From positions 62,001-126,000 of the forward strand of contig NZ_SMKO01000001.1 in the NCBI RefSeq assembly GCF_004348685.1: a stretch of 64,000 bases of DNA, given 5' to 3'. Below the pieces are notes generated by a model. It saw nothing but the letters and a program-made list of their open reading frames with translations, was not told the DNA's origin and searched no databases. The translations under genes and the position numbers were made by a program. This stretch comes from Nonomuraea deserti. Its GTDB lineage: Bacteria > Actinomycetota > Actinomycetes > Streptosporangiales > Streptosporangiaceae. Shown piece by piece: positions 51,696-59,800 of this stretch (positions are counted from its first letter, which is position 1; every line of letters starts with the position of its first letter).

Positions 51696-54530
51696 GTGTC
51701 AGGAGGTGGGACGGGCCGGGAGCCGCAGGTGGGGAGGCAGGACCCCAGGGCGCCGGCGTTCCTGTTCCGCCTCCTCGGGCCCGTCGAGCTGGAGGCGGGC
51801 GCCGGGCGGGTCACCTTCCGCGGCAAGCAGGCGGCCCTGCTCACGGCACTGCTGCTGCAGGCCGGGCGGGTGATCTCGACGCAGCGCCTGGCGGAGGCAG
51901 TCTGGGACGAGGCGCTGCCCCGCGACCCGGCCTCCCGGATCAGGATGTTGATCTCCGAGGTACGCCGCGCCTGCGCCGCCCTGGGCGTCGATGTGATCGG
52001 TACGCAGCGGCCGGGCTACATGTTACGGCTGGGCGCCGGCCGGCTCGACCTCGCCTGCTTCCAGTCACAGGTGTCGCTGGCCCGGGAGGCGATGGCCGGG
52101 GGTCGGTTCGAGGAGGCGCTCGCCCTTTATGACGAGGCGCTGAGCTGGTGGCAGGGTCCGCCGCTGGGCGGACTCAGTGGCTCGTTCGCCGAGGCGCAGA
52201 CCGAGTGGCTGGGCGGGCTGCGGCTCGACGCCCTGGAGGAGCGGCAGTCGGTGCTGCTGGAGCTGGGCAGGGACACCGAGGTCGTCACGGAGGCGCGCGC
52301 GCTGGCCGCCGAGGCCCCGCTCAGGGAACGCCCGCACGGGCAGCTCATGTGGGCGCTGCACCGCAGTGGGCGGCGCGGCGAGGCGCTGGAGGTCTACCGA
52401 CAGTTCCGCACCCGGTTGGTCGAGGAACTGGGCCTGGAGCCCAGTGACGAGCTGCAGCAGGTGCAGCGGCAGATCCTGCGGTCCGACGCGGCCCCGCCAC
52501 GGCGGCAGGACGGGCCGGCGCCGGAGACGTCCCTGCCCGTGCCCGGTCAGCTTCCAGCCGCGCCCGCCGCGTTCACCCACAGGAGCCGCGAGCTGCGCGA
52601 GCTGGACCACGTGGCCTGCGGAGCCGACAGCGTGGGCGTGGCCGTGATCAGCGGGCCCGGCGGCATCGGCAAGACCTGGCTGGCGCTGCACTGGGCGCAC
52701 ACCCGTCGCGACCGTTACCCCGATGGTCAGCTGTACGTGAACCTGCGCGGTTTCGGCAACGTCGAGGAGCAGCTGTCCCCGAGCACCGTACTGCGCCATT
52801 TCCTGACGGCGCTGGGCGTGCCGCCCACAATGATCCCCGCGGACCAGGAGGCGCAGGCAGCGCTGTACCGGTCGGTGCTGGCCGAGCGCCGGCTGCTGGT
52901 CGTCCTGGACAACGCCAGGGACAGCGCCCAGGTGACACCGCTCATCCCCGGTAGGCCGGGCTGCACGGTGCTGGTGACCAGCCGCAACCGGCTGGTGAGC
53001 CTGCACGCCACTCACTCGGCCCGCCTGCTGGAGGTGGGCGCCTTCTCCGATGAGGAGGCCTACCGGATGCTCTCCCACCACGTCGGCCCGCAGACGCTGG
53101 CCGCCGACCCCGCCTCCACCGCCGTGCTGCTGGAGCACAGCGGCGGCCTGCCGCTGGCGTTGGGGGTGCTGGCCGCCCGCGCCAGCGCGCAGCCCGCCTT
53201 TCCCCTGGCCGTGCTCGCCCAGGAACTCCGCGATCCGGCCACCAGGCTCGACGCGTTGCAGACCGACGACCTGGGCGCGGGCCTGCGCGCGGTGTTCGCC
53301 TCTTCGTACGCGGCACTGGACGTGCGGGCCGCCCGGCTGTTCCTGCTGTTGGGGACGGCCCCCGGCCCGGGGATCGGCCTGCCGGGGGCGGCCGCGCTCG
53401 CCGGGCTGCCGAGCGCCGAGACCCGCGCGCTGCTGTCCATGCTGGAGACCGCCAACCTGGTCAGACAGCTCTCCCCCGGCCGGTACTGGATGCACGACCT
53501 CGTCCGGCTCTACGCCGCCGAGCGGACCGAGGCCGACCTGCCGTCGGAGACGCGGGACCAGGCCCTGGGGCGCCTGGTCGAGACCTACACGGCCATGGCC
53601 CGGGCCGCGGACCGGATGCTCTTCCCGCACCGTCCGGCCATCGCGGCTCCTCCCGCGGCGGTGAACGTGCCGGCTTTCGAGGACGCCGCCGCCGCGCTGG
53701 CCTGGTTCGAGACCGAGCTGCCGTGCCTGCTGGCCGCGCAGCTCCTGGCCCTGATGCTGGGCCTGGACGTGGCAGTCTGGCAACTCGCCTGGGGCATGAA
53801 CACCTTTCTGCTGCGCCGCTTTCACAACCGCGAGCGGCTCGCCGCCTGGCAGCTCGCGCTGACGGCGGCGGAACGCCTGGACGATCCGCACACCACCGCC
53901 GTCGTCCTCTGGCACACGGGGTACGCCCACGCGGCGCGCGACCGGATCGACGAGGCGGTCGACCACCTGGAGCGGGCGCTGGAGCTGTTCGAACAGGCCG
54001 GGGACCGGCTCCTGCTGGCCCAGGTACACCACACGATGGGCTGGATGTGGAGCGTACGCGGGCAGCCGCGACGTGGGCTGGGCCACGCACAAACCGCGCT
54101 GCGGCTCCAGCGCGAGGCCGGTGATCCCATCTGGGAGGCAAATGCTCTCGGCGCCGTGGGCTGGATCCGCCTGCAACTCGGCGAGCACGAGGCGGCCCGC
54201 GACGCTTGCGAGCAGGCCCTGACGATCTTCCGCCGGCACCGGGACCGCGACGGCGAGGCGGCCACGCTCGACAGTCTGGGCAAGCTCGCCTTCGACCGGG
54301 GCGACCACGAGCGCGCGCTGGAGTACTACGGGCAGTGCCTCGACCTGCGTAAGGCCACCGGCAACACCTTCCAGAGCGCCGACACGCTGGTATGCCTAGG
54401 CGACGTGCATCAGGCCCTCGGCGACGACGCCGAGGCGCGGGCCGCCTGGCGCGACGCGCTGTGCCTGTACGACTCCCACCATCGCCGGGCCGACAGCGAG
54501 CGGGTGCGGGAGCGGCTGGCGAACGCGTGA
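51696..54530 (+). CDS. SARP/AfsR-type regulator with NB-ARC and TPR domains
   Basis: A protein of 944 residues. The N-terminal OmpR-like DNA-binding domain (about 22-110) includes GKQAALLTALLLQAGRVIST. The bacterial transcriptional activation domain spans about 115-265. The NB-ARC ATPase (about 290-560) has Walker A GPGGIGKTWLAL and VVLDNARDSAQV. C-terminal TPRs (about 720-935) include ALEYYGQCLDLRKATGNTFQ. AfsR-like proteins activate secondary-metabolite genes in response to phosphorylation or ligand. No biosynthetic cluster is present here, but a Ser/Thr kinase gene lies 1.9 kb upstream in the same element. Confidence 0.93.
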   Translation: MSGGGTGREPQVGRQDPRAPAFLFRLLGPVELEAGAGRVTFRGKQAALLTALLLQAGRVISTQRLAEAVWDEALPRDPASRIRMLISEVRRACAALGVDVIGTQRPGYMLRLGAGRLDLACFQSQVSLAREAMAGGRFEEALALYDEALSWWQGPPLGGLSGSFAEAQTEWLGGLRLDALEERQSVLLELGRDTEVVTEARALAAEAPLRERPHGQLMWALHRSGRRGEALEVYRQFRTRLVEELGLEPSDELQQVQRQILRSDAAPPRRQDGPAPETSLPVPGQLPAAPAAFTHRSRELRELDHVACGADSVGVAVISGPGGIGKTWLALHWAHTRRDRYPDGQLYVNLRGFGNVEEQLSPSTVLRHFLTALGVPPTMIPADQEAQAALYRSVLAERRLLVVLDNARDSAQVTPLIPGRPGCTVLVTSRNRLVSLHATHSARLLEVGAFSDEEAYRMLSHHVGPQTLAADPASTAVLLEHSGGLPLALGVLAARASAQPAFPLAVLAQELRDPATRLDALQTDDLGAGLRAVFASSYAALDVRAARLFLLLGTAPGPGIGLPGAAALAGLPSAETRALLSMLETANLVRQLSPGRYWMHDLVRLYAAERTEADLPSETRDQALGRLVETYTAMARAADRMLFPHRPAIAAPPAAVNVPAFEDAAAALAWFETELPCLLAAQLLALMLGLDVAVWQLAWGMNTFLLRRFHNRERLAAWQLALTAAERLDDPHTTAVVLWHTGYAHAARDRIDEAVDHLERALELFEQAGDRLLLAQVHHTMGWMWSVRGQPRRGLGHAQTALRLQREAGDPIWEANALGAVGWIRLQLGEHEAARDACEQALTIFRRHRDRDGEAATLDSLGKLAFDRGDHERALEYYGQCLDLRKATGNTFQSADTLVCLGDVHQALGDDAEARAAWRDALCLYDSHHRRADSERVRERLANA

Positions 54531-54553
54531 GGCCTAAGGATCAGCAGGGTGTC

Positions 54554-54839
54554 ATGAAGATCTCGCTCCCCGGCTGCGACGGCCAGGCCATCGGCGTCTA
54601 TCACGCGGTCCACCAGCTCGGCCTGCGCGTCCCTGACGGTCCCAGTGTGATCGGCTTCGACGACATGCCTTCCGCACGGTGGGCCATCCCGCCGCTGACC
54701 ACCATCCGCCTGCCCCTGGCCGAGATGGCCGCGTCGGCCACCTCGATGGTGCTGAAGCTAGCCGACGTCGAACGGCTGCCGCAGAACCGCGTCGAACTCG
54801 CCGCCGAGCTCGTCGTACGCGAGAGCACCGCGCCCGCCC
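54554..54839 (+). pseudogene. C-terminal fragment of a LacI-family regulator
   Basis: The frame reads DGQAIGVYHAVHQLGLRVPD, SVIGFDDMPSARWAIPPLTT and NRVELAAELVVRESTAP, the end of a LacI ligand-binding domain. The HTH and most of the sensor are missing. The 3' end is cut by the IS-end-like sequence at 54840. It cannot be a functional repressor. Confidence 0.8.
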
Positions 54840-55032
54840 AGTACTCCAGTGACACATCGCGATCATGGATCGGATCTGCGCTGGTAACGGCAGTGCCGAG
54901 CCATGGCTTGGTGGCGTCGGCGCCAGTGTGACCAGCGCAGAACGTCCGTGATGGAGCGGTGCCGGATCAGCACGAGGGCGGCGAGCAGCCGGCAGATCTC
55001 GGGCAGGGTCAACCACCGCGTCAGCGATCCAG
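54840..55032 (-). mobile_element. IS remnant: transposase C-terminus and IS end
   Basis: The minus strand reads SLTRWLTLPEICRLLAALVL and LRWSHWRRRHQAMARHCRYQ ending at 54863, the C-terminal tail common to a group of actinobacterial DDE transposases (probably IS701-like). It is followed by the IS-end-like sequence at 54840-54864. The catalytic part of the transposase is gone. Confidence 0.65.
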
Positions 55033-55043
55033 AAACCGCGACC

Positions 55044-55268
55044 ATGACCCTCGGCGACCTCGACCCGCCCGCGCTCGTCTCCGCGCGGGCCATCGCCGCC
55101 GAGACACCCGGCGTCGCGATCGTCGCCGGACAGGACGGCCAGTGGTATCGCGCCCGCTCCTTCTACGTCACCGAAACCACCGCCGACCACGCCGCCCGCA
55201 CCCACGACCACCTCACCCCCGCCTGGGACGAGATCACCGCCCACGTGCCGGATCCCGTCAACGCCTAA
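55044..55268 (+). CDS. Small hypothetical protein beside the IS remnant
   Basis: A 74-residue frame from ATG 55044: MTLGDLDPPALVSARAIAAE, then GVAIVAGQDGQWYRARSFYV and HLTPAWDEITAHVPDP. Codon use and composition look coding. It starts where the transposase homology ends, so the true N-terminus may have been lost. I do not recognise the family. Confidence 0.45.
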   Translation: MTLGDLDPPALVSARAIAAETPGVAIVAGQDGQWYRARSFYVTETTADHAARTHDHLTPAWDEITAHVPDPVNA

Positions 55269-55404
55269 TGGGAGCTACCGGCTCTGCTGTTGGGGCAGAC
55301 TCGGTGCCTGGTAGCCGCTGGTGAATGAGTACTCCCGACGCCTGGATCTCGAGTCCTAGGGTCAGATCGTGCCCTCACCAGTAGGCCAGGGGCCTTGATC
55401 GCTG

Positions 55405-56049
55405 ATGGATGCTCCTATGTCGTGTCAAGCGACTGCTAGAAGATCGTTTCCGCGGGCTGTCGGGCTGGTCAGGACCCAGGCCGTCAGGGCGTCCACGATC
55501 ACGAAGCTGTACCGGGACCTCATGGCCGGCGGCGGGAAGAACGGCCGGCCGCTTTCCTCACGGACGGTCGACTACGTCCATGCCATCCTCCGCAAGGCAT
55601 TCCGCGACGCGGTGAACGTCGACGAGTTGTTGTCGTCCAGCCCGGTCGACAAGGCCAAGCGTCCCCGCCGCGAGATCAGGGAGCCGGGCACCGTTTGGAC
55701 CACGGACCAGCTCAAGGCATTCCTCCGCTACTCCCGCGATCACCGTCTCTGGCCCTTCTTCCACCTGGCGGCCTACACCGGTGCACGTCGTGGCGAGCTC
55801 CTGATCAAGCGCTACAACGAGACCTACCCGGACCACCCGCTACCGCATGCCCGGCTCCACGATCTGAGGCACATCCATGCGACCACGCTTCTCCTGGCCG
55901 GTGTGCCGGTCCACGTCGTAGCGGCCCGCCTCGGCCACGCCGACCCCTCGATCACCCTGAGGGTCTACGCCCAAGTGATCCGCGCGGCGGGAGCCTCGGC
56001 CGCGGAGGTCTTCGCGAAGTCGATCAACGACCAGAAAGGCTGGTGTTAG
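55405..56049 (+). pseudogene. Tyrosine recombinase (integrase) with internal deletion
   Basis: A 214-residue frame. The core-binding part (LSSRTVDYVHAILRKAFRDA) and the first catalytic Arg in AAYTGARRGELL are present. Box II (HDLRHIHATTLLLAGVPVHV, then RLGH) and the catalytic Tyr in LRVYAQV are also present. Only about 25 residues separate the first Arg box from box II instead of the usual 70-100, and the N-terminal arm-binding domain is missing. It ends 83 bp from tRNA-Arg(ACG), the expected int-att position. Confidence 0.75.
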
Positions 56050-56073
56050 CAACCCTGTTAGCAAGATCGCGAA

Positions 56074-56132
56074 ATTGTCCTGACAAACACGAAGGCCCGC
56101 TCCAGGATGTCCCTGGTGGCGGGCCTTTCGAC
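56074..56132 (-). terminator. tRNA-Arg terminator, element-derived flank
   Basis: Interrupted hairpin arms AAGGCCCGC-T-CCAGG (56092-56106) and the complementary 56112-56127 lie just beyond the tRNA 3' end. The same flank recurs, diverged, at 46710-46779. Confidence 0.7.
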
Positions 56133-56178
56133 TGTGCGCGGCCGACAGGAGTCGAACCCGTAACCTTCTGATCCGTAG
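56133..56178 (-). repeat. attR-type tRNA-side copy of the 46-bp repeat
   Basis: The 3' half of the intact tRNA-Arg(ACG) gene plus five flanking bases, repeated at 47716-47761 with one mismatch. Confidence 0.9.
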
Positions 56179-56209
56179 TCAGATGCTCTATCCATTGAGC
56201 TACGGCCGC
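56137..56209 (-). tRNA. tRNA-Arg(ACG)
   Basis: 73 nt on the minus strand including the discriminator G, without encoded CCA. The acceptor stem is GCGGCCG with CGGCCGC. The anticodon stem TCTGA/TCAGA encloses CTACGGA, giving anticodon ACG. The T loop is GTTCGACTCC. It was rebuilt by the integrated element, and its displaced 3' half lies at 47.7 kb. Confidence 0.95.
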
Positions 56210-56265
56210 TTGTTGCTAGACCAGCATAGCGGGTTCTTGGGGGTGCCTCGAACCACATCTCGCAA

Positions 56266-56811
56266 TCATGAGCTCGCCGGCTCCGCCTTGCGGGGCCACA
56301 GCGTGTAGCTGAGCGGCCAGAGCGCGGCTATCAGCGGTATCTTGAACAGACCTCCCATGAAAGCGACCAGGGCCTCCGTACGCGCCGGGTCGTCGACGAG
56401 CCACACCAGGCCGAGCAGCACGACGCAGGCGATCCCGTACGCCAGGACGATGCGCAGCCATATCGCCCATTCGTAACGGGCTCTGGCCATGCCTCCTGCC
56501 GGCGGTTTCCAGGGTGGTGGGCCGTCGGCGAAGCGGTGGTGGAAGTGGGCGTCCGCCCAGCGGATGGTGCGGTGGCCGAAGACGATCGAGTAGGCCAGGT
56601 ACGCCGCCGCCAGCCCGTGCCGGAAGTCGCCCGTGGCGCCGCCGCGCATGTCGATGACGGCCGCCGCCAGGAGGATCACGTCCAGGAGGGGGACGGCGAG
56701 CAGGAGGGCGGTGCTCAGCGTGCGGCGGTTCCAGAGGTAGCGGGAGGCCAGTCCGAGGGCCAGCAGGATCCAGAAGCCGATTTCGCAGCCGATGAGGATG
56801 GCGACAATCAC
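56266..56811 (-). CDS. Conserved integral membrane protein
   Basis: A protein of 181 residues from a GTG at 56811 (MIVAILIGCEIGFWILLALG). About five membrane segments. Conserved blocks are VPLLDVILLAAAVIDMRGG and VFGHRTIRWADAHFHHRFAD, which I recall from unnamed actinobacterial membrane proteins. Function unknown. An in-frame ATG at 56892 would add 27 non-conserved residues. It is divergent from the sensor kinase gene. Confidence 0.75.
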   Translation of the reverse strand: MIVAILIGCEIGFWILLALGLASRYLWNRRTLSTALLLAVPLLDVILLAAAVIDMRGGATGDFRHGLAAAYLAYSIVFGHRTIRWADAHFHHRFADGPPPWKPPAGGMARARYEWAIWLRIVLAYGIACVVLLGLVWLVDDPARTEALVAFMGGLFKIPLIAALWPLSYTLWPRKAEPASS

Positions 56812-56945
56812 GTGTTCCAGTGTCCGGCGGGGTGCGGGCCGGCACATCGTCAGCGAAAACGAGCTTGTGGATACATCGAAGGGTGTATCCACAGGCGGTC
56901 GCGTAGCAGGAGGGAACCGGGTCCGGAGGGTGGTGGGATGAGGAT

Positions 56946-58082
56946 ATGAAACGGGTGGCGTTGGGTGCCGGGCTCGCGTTCGCGACGGGGCTGGTGCTGA
57001 TCGCGGGCGGGGCGCACTTCCAGCGTGGCCTGCCCGAATGGTGGCTCGCCGGGCCGCTGGCGTTGACCTGCGCGGCAGTGCTGGTGCGGCGGCGGGCGCC
57101 GCGGCTGTGCCTGGGTCTGGGGGTGGCGGGCATCGCGGCCGACGTGGCGGTGGGGCCGTCGCTGGGCACGATTCTCGTCTTCACCGACAACCTGTACGCC
57201 GCGGCGCTCTACGGGCCGGCCAGGCTGGCCCGGTGGCTGCTGGGCATCAGCGCGGTGCTGGCGGTCGTCGTGGGGGCGGTGACGGGCTTCGTCGAAGGTG
57301 ACTGGCTGGTGCCGGCCGTCATGGGCATCCAGGCCGGGCTCGTGCTGGTCACTCCCGTCCTCACCGCGATGGTGGTGCGGGAGCAGCGGGATCGGGCAGT
57401 GGCCGAGCGGGAGCGGGCCGAGCAGGTGGCGCATCTCGCCGAGCTCGATCGGCAGGCGGCGGTGGCGGCCGAACGCACCCGGATGGCTCGCGAGCTGCAC
57501 GACATGATCGCCAACCATTTCAGCGCCATCGCCATCCAGTCCACGGCCGCGCTCTCGCGCAAGGACCTCGATCGGGCGACGGTGCGGAAAATCATGGAGT
57601 CCGTACGGGAGAACAGCCTGCAGGGCATGGCCGAGATGCGGGCGATGATCGGGCTGCTGCGGCACGAGGGCGATGATGCGGAGGAGGTGACCCGGCCGCG
57701 GCTGGCCGATGCGGAGAGCCTGGTCGACAGGGCCAGGCGGGCGGGCATGGAGGCGGAGTTCCGGGTCGAGGGCGAGCCGCGCGAGGTGCCGGCGGCCGTC
57801 GATCTGGCCGGCTACCGCATCCTGCAGGAGGCGCTGACCAACGCGCTCAAGCACGGCGACTCGCTGGTGGAGGTGGTCGTGTCCTACGGCCCCGAGCAGG
57901 TGACGTTGACGGTCGACAACCCGGTCCAGGGGAGCGACGCGCGGCTGCCGGGGGCCGGGGCGGGGCTGATCGGGATGCGGGAGCGGGCGTCCCTGGTGGA
58001 GGGCTCCTTCGAGGCGGGTCCCCAGGGGGACGGATGGCGGGTGGCCGCGGTGCTCCCCGCGGCTCCCGGTGAGAAGTCGTGA
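56946..58082 (+). CDS. NarL-type sensor histidine kinase
   Basis: A protein of 378 residues. Four to five membrane helices (residues 5-140) are followed by a coiled coil (REQRDRAVAERERAEQVAHL). The HisKA_3 box ARELHDMIANHFSAIAIQ contains the phospho-His. The HATPase domain has LQEALTNALKHG and GAGAGLIGMRERASLV. It senses an unknown envelope signal and phosphorylates the response regulator encoded 28 bp downstream. A run of membrane and lipid-type genes on the same strand follows. Confidence 0.93.
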   Translation: MKRVALGAGLAFATGLVLIAGGAHFQRGLPEWWLAGPLALTCAAVLVRRRAPRLCLGLGVAGIAADVAVGPSLGTILVFTDNLYAAALYGPARLARWLLGISAVLAVVVGAVTGFVEGDWLVPAVMGIQAGLVLVTPVLTAMVVREQRDRAVAERERAEQVAHLAELDRQAAVAAERTRMARELHDMIANHFSAIAIQSTAALSRKDLDRATVRKIMESVRENSLQGMAEMRAMIGLLRHEGDDAEEVTRPRLADAESLVDRARRAGMEAEFRVEGEPREVPAAVDLAGYRILQEALTNALKHGDSLVEVVVSYGPEQVTLTVDNPVQGSDARLPGAGAGLIGMRERASLVEGSFEAGPQGDGWRVAAVLPAAPGEKS

Positions 58083-58110
58083 ATGAAGGTGACGTGGTGG
58101 AGGTGCATGG

Positions 58111-58740
58111 GTGAGCATCAGGGTGCTGGTGGCCGACGATCATGCGGCGGTCAGGGCCGGGATCGTGCTGATCCTCGACGGCGTGGACGACATCGAGGTG
58201 GTCGGTGAGGCGGCCGACGGGGAGCAGGCCGTGGCGATGGCCAGGGAGTTGCGTCCGCACGTGGTGTTGATGGACGTACGCATGCCCCGGCTCGACGGCA
58301 TCTCCGCCGCCAGGGAACTGTCGGGGGTGTGTGATGTGCTGATCCTGACGACGTTCGATGTGGACGAGTACGTTTTCGGGGCGCTGCGGGCCGGGGCTGC
58401 CGGCTTCCTGCTGAAGAACACCGACGCCGATGCGCTGGTCGAGGCGGTCCGGCTGGTGGCGCGGGGCGACGGGCTCATCTCGCCCGGTGTCACGCGGAGA
58501 TTGATCGCCGCTTTCGCGGAGCAAGCGCCGCGCAGGGAGCCGCGTCCCGGCCCGGAGGGTCTGACGCCGCGGGAGCGGGAGGTGCTGGCCTGCATCGGGC
58601 GGGGCCTGTCCAACGCCGAGATCGCCAGAGAGCTCGACATGGCGGAGGCCACGACGAAGACGCACGTCAGCCGGGTGCTGAACAAACTGGGCCTGAAGAG
58701 TCGCGTGCAGGCGGCGATTTATTACTCAGAGGGGGCATAA
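58111..58740 (+). CDS. NarL/LuxR-type response regulator
   Basis: A protein of 209 residues. The receiver domain (1-115) has acidic pocket ADDHAAVR, phospho-acceptor Asp in VVLMDVRMPRLDG, Thr in LILTTFDVDEY and Lys in FLLKNTD. The LuxR HTH (about 148-205) is LTPREREVLACIGRGLSNAE and IARELDMAEATTKTHVSRVL. The GTG at 58111 has GGAGG at 7 nt. It is partner of the preceding kinase. The next gene starts 7 bp after its stop, so it may control its own downstream genes. Confidence 0.94.
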   Translation: MSIRVLVADDHAAVRAGIVLILDGVDDIEVVGEAADGEQAVAMARELRPHVVLMDVRMPRLDGISAARELSGVCDVLILTTFDVDEYVFGALRAGAAGFLLKNTDADALVEAVRLVARGDGLISPGVTRRLIAAFAEQAPRREPRPGPEGLTPREREVLACIGRGLSNAEIARELDMAEATTKTHVSRVLNKLGLKSRVQAAIYYSEGA

Positions 58741-58747
58741 AGCGTGG

Positions 58748-59116
58748 ATGACCACGCCTCCGCCGACCGGGCCGCCGACCGGGCCGCCCTCCGGGCCGCC
58801 GTCTGGGCCGCCGTCCGGGCCGCCGCCTCCTCGCCGGACCGGGCTGGTCGTGGGGCTGGCGTTCGCCGGGGTGTTCGGCTATCTGCTCGTCAACGTGGCC
58901 GTGGGGTTGGTCGCCGTGTCCGTGGGGTCGACGGCGGCCTTCGGGGTCGCGGCGGGAGTCCTTGCGGTGGTGGGTCTCGGGCTGGGCACCGCATTCGTGC
59001 TGCTGCGCAAGCCGTGGTCGCGAGGGCTGGGGCTGGGGTTGATGATCGGGTGGGCGCTGGCGTCGATCGTGTCGGCCGGTTACTGTACGGGGCTCAATCC
59101 CGAGTTGTACGCGTAG
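58748..59116 (+). CDS. Pro/Gly-rich two-to-three-TM protein 1
   Basis: A protein of 122 residues. The N-terminal 30 residues are repeats of GPPSGPP type. Three hydrophobic segments follow, ending with GLGLGLMIGWALASIVSAGY and CTGLNPELYA. The C-terminal block is shared with the next protein, so they are paralogs. No known function. It starts 7 bp after the response regulator stop. Confidence 0.75.
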   Translation: MTTPPPTGPPTGPPSGPPSGPPSGPPPPRRTGLVVGLAFAGVFGYLLVNVAVGLVAVSVGSTAAFGVAAGVLAVVGLGLGTAFVLLRKPWSRGLGLGLMIGWALASIVSAGYCTGLNPELYA

Positions 59117-59146
59117 GCGGCGCCTGTTGGCCAATGTCAACCGGTT

Positions 59147-59173
59147 CCTCCTAGTCTGATCCCGACTAGGAGG
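59147..59173 (+). promoter_or_regulatory. Hairpin covering the ribosome site of the next gene
   Basis: A perfect 10-bp stem (59147-59156 with 59164-59173, 7-nt loop) whose 3' arm contains AGGAGG, the ribosome site 9 nt before GTG 59183. It could block translation until opened, or act as a dyad operator. Confidence 0.6.
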
Positions 59174-59182
59174 TGAGCGTCA

Positions 59183-59797
59183 GTGGGGACGCCGGGTGAT
59201 GAGGGGCCGGAGCAGGGGTGGGTACCACCGCAGGGGCCTCCGTCTCAGGGGCCTCCATCTGAGGGGTCTTCGCCTCAAGGGCCAACCTCTCATGGGCCTC
59301 CGCCCCAAGGACCTCCCTCTCAAGGGAGCCCGTCCCAAGGGCCACCGCCGTACGGATCGTCGCCATACGGACCACCGCCTGAAGGCCCACCCCAAGGCCC
59401 ACCTCAAGGCTCGTACCAAGGGCCGCCCCAAGGACAACCGCCCTACCAGCACCTCCCGTACGGCCCTCCGCCGCCGCCCCCGTCGGGAGGCGCCTCCGCC
59501 GGTGTGCTGATCGCGTTCATGTTCGTCGGCCTGACCGTCTACAGCGTCATCAACGCGGTCCTCGGGTTCGCCGTCTTCTTGGCCGCCATGGAAGCCGACG
59601 GTGGCTCCACCCCGTACGTGATCGTCGGCGCGGCCGTGCTCGCCCTGGTCGGATTGGGTGCGGGCATCGGGTTGTGCCTGGTCCGCGGCAAGGTCTGGGC
59701 GAGAGGCACCGGCCTCGGGCTGATGATCGGGTGGGCGCTCTGGTCGATCCTGACCGCCGGCATCTGCACGGGGCTCAACCCCAGCGTGTACGGCTGA
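59183..59797 (+). CDS. Pro/Gly/Gln-rich three-TM protein 2
   Basis: A protein of 204 residues. The first 100 residues are QGPPSQGPP-type repeats (many Pro, Gly, Gln, Tyr), probably disordered. Three membrane segments then end in GTGLGLMIGWALWSILTAGI and CTGLNPSVYG, matching the preceding paralog. Function unknown. The cytoplasmic Pro-rich tail may be a scaffold. The next gene starts 3 bp after its stop. Confidence 0.75.
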   Translation: MGTPGDEGPEQGWVPPQGPPSQGPPSEGSSPQGPTSHGPPPQGPPSQGSPSQGPPPYGSSPYGPPPEGPPQGPPQGSYQGPPQGQPPYQHLPYGPPPPPPSGGASAGVLIAFMFVGLTVYSVINAVLGFAVFLAAMEADGGSTPYVIVGAAVLALVGLGAGIGLCLVRGKVWARGTGLGLMIGWALWSILTAGICTGLNPSVYG

Positions 59798-59800
59798 AGC

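Larger units (their letters stand above)
47716..56178. mobile_element. Decayed integrative element at tRNA-Arg(ACG)
   Basis: About 8.4 kb bounded by the 46-bp direct repeats (47716-47761 and 56133-56178). A tyrosine recombinase gene lies directly inside the tRNA-side end, the usual layout of actinobacterial integrative elements. The integrase is internally deleted, and no replication, Tra or Xis gene is recognisable, so the element is immobile. Cargo: a Ser/Thr kinase, a SARP-type regulator, a small secreted protein and several broken genes. Confidence 0.75.
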
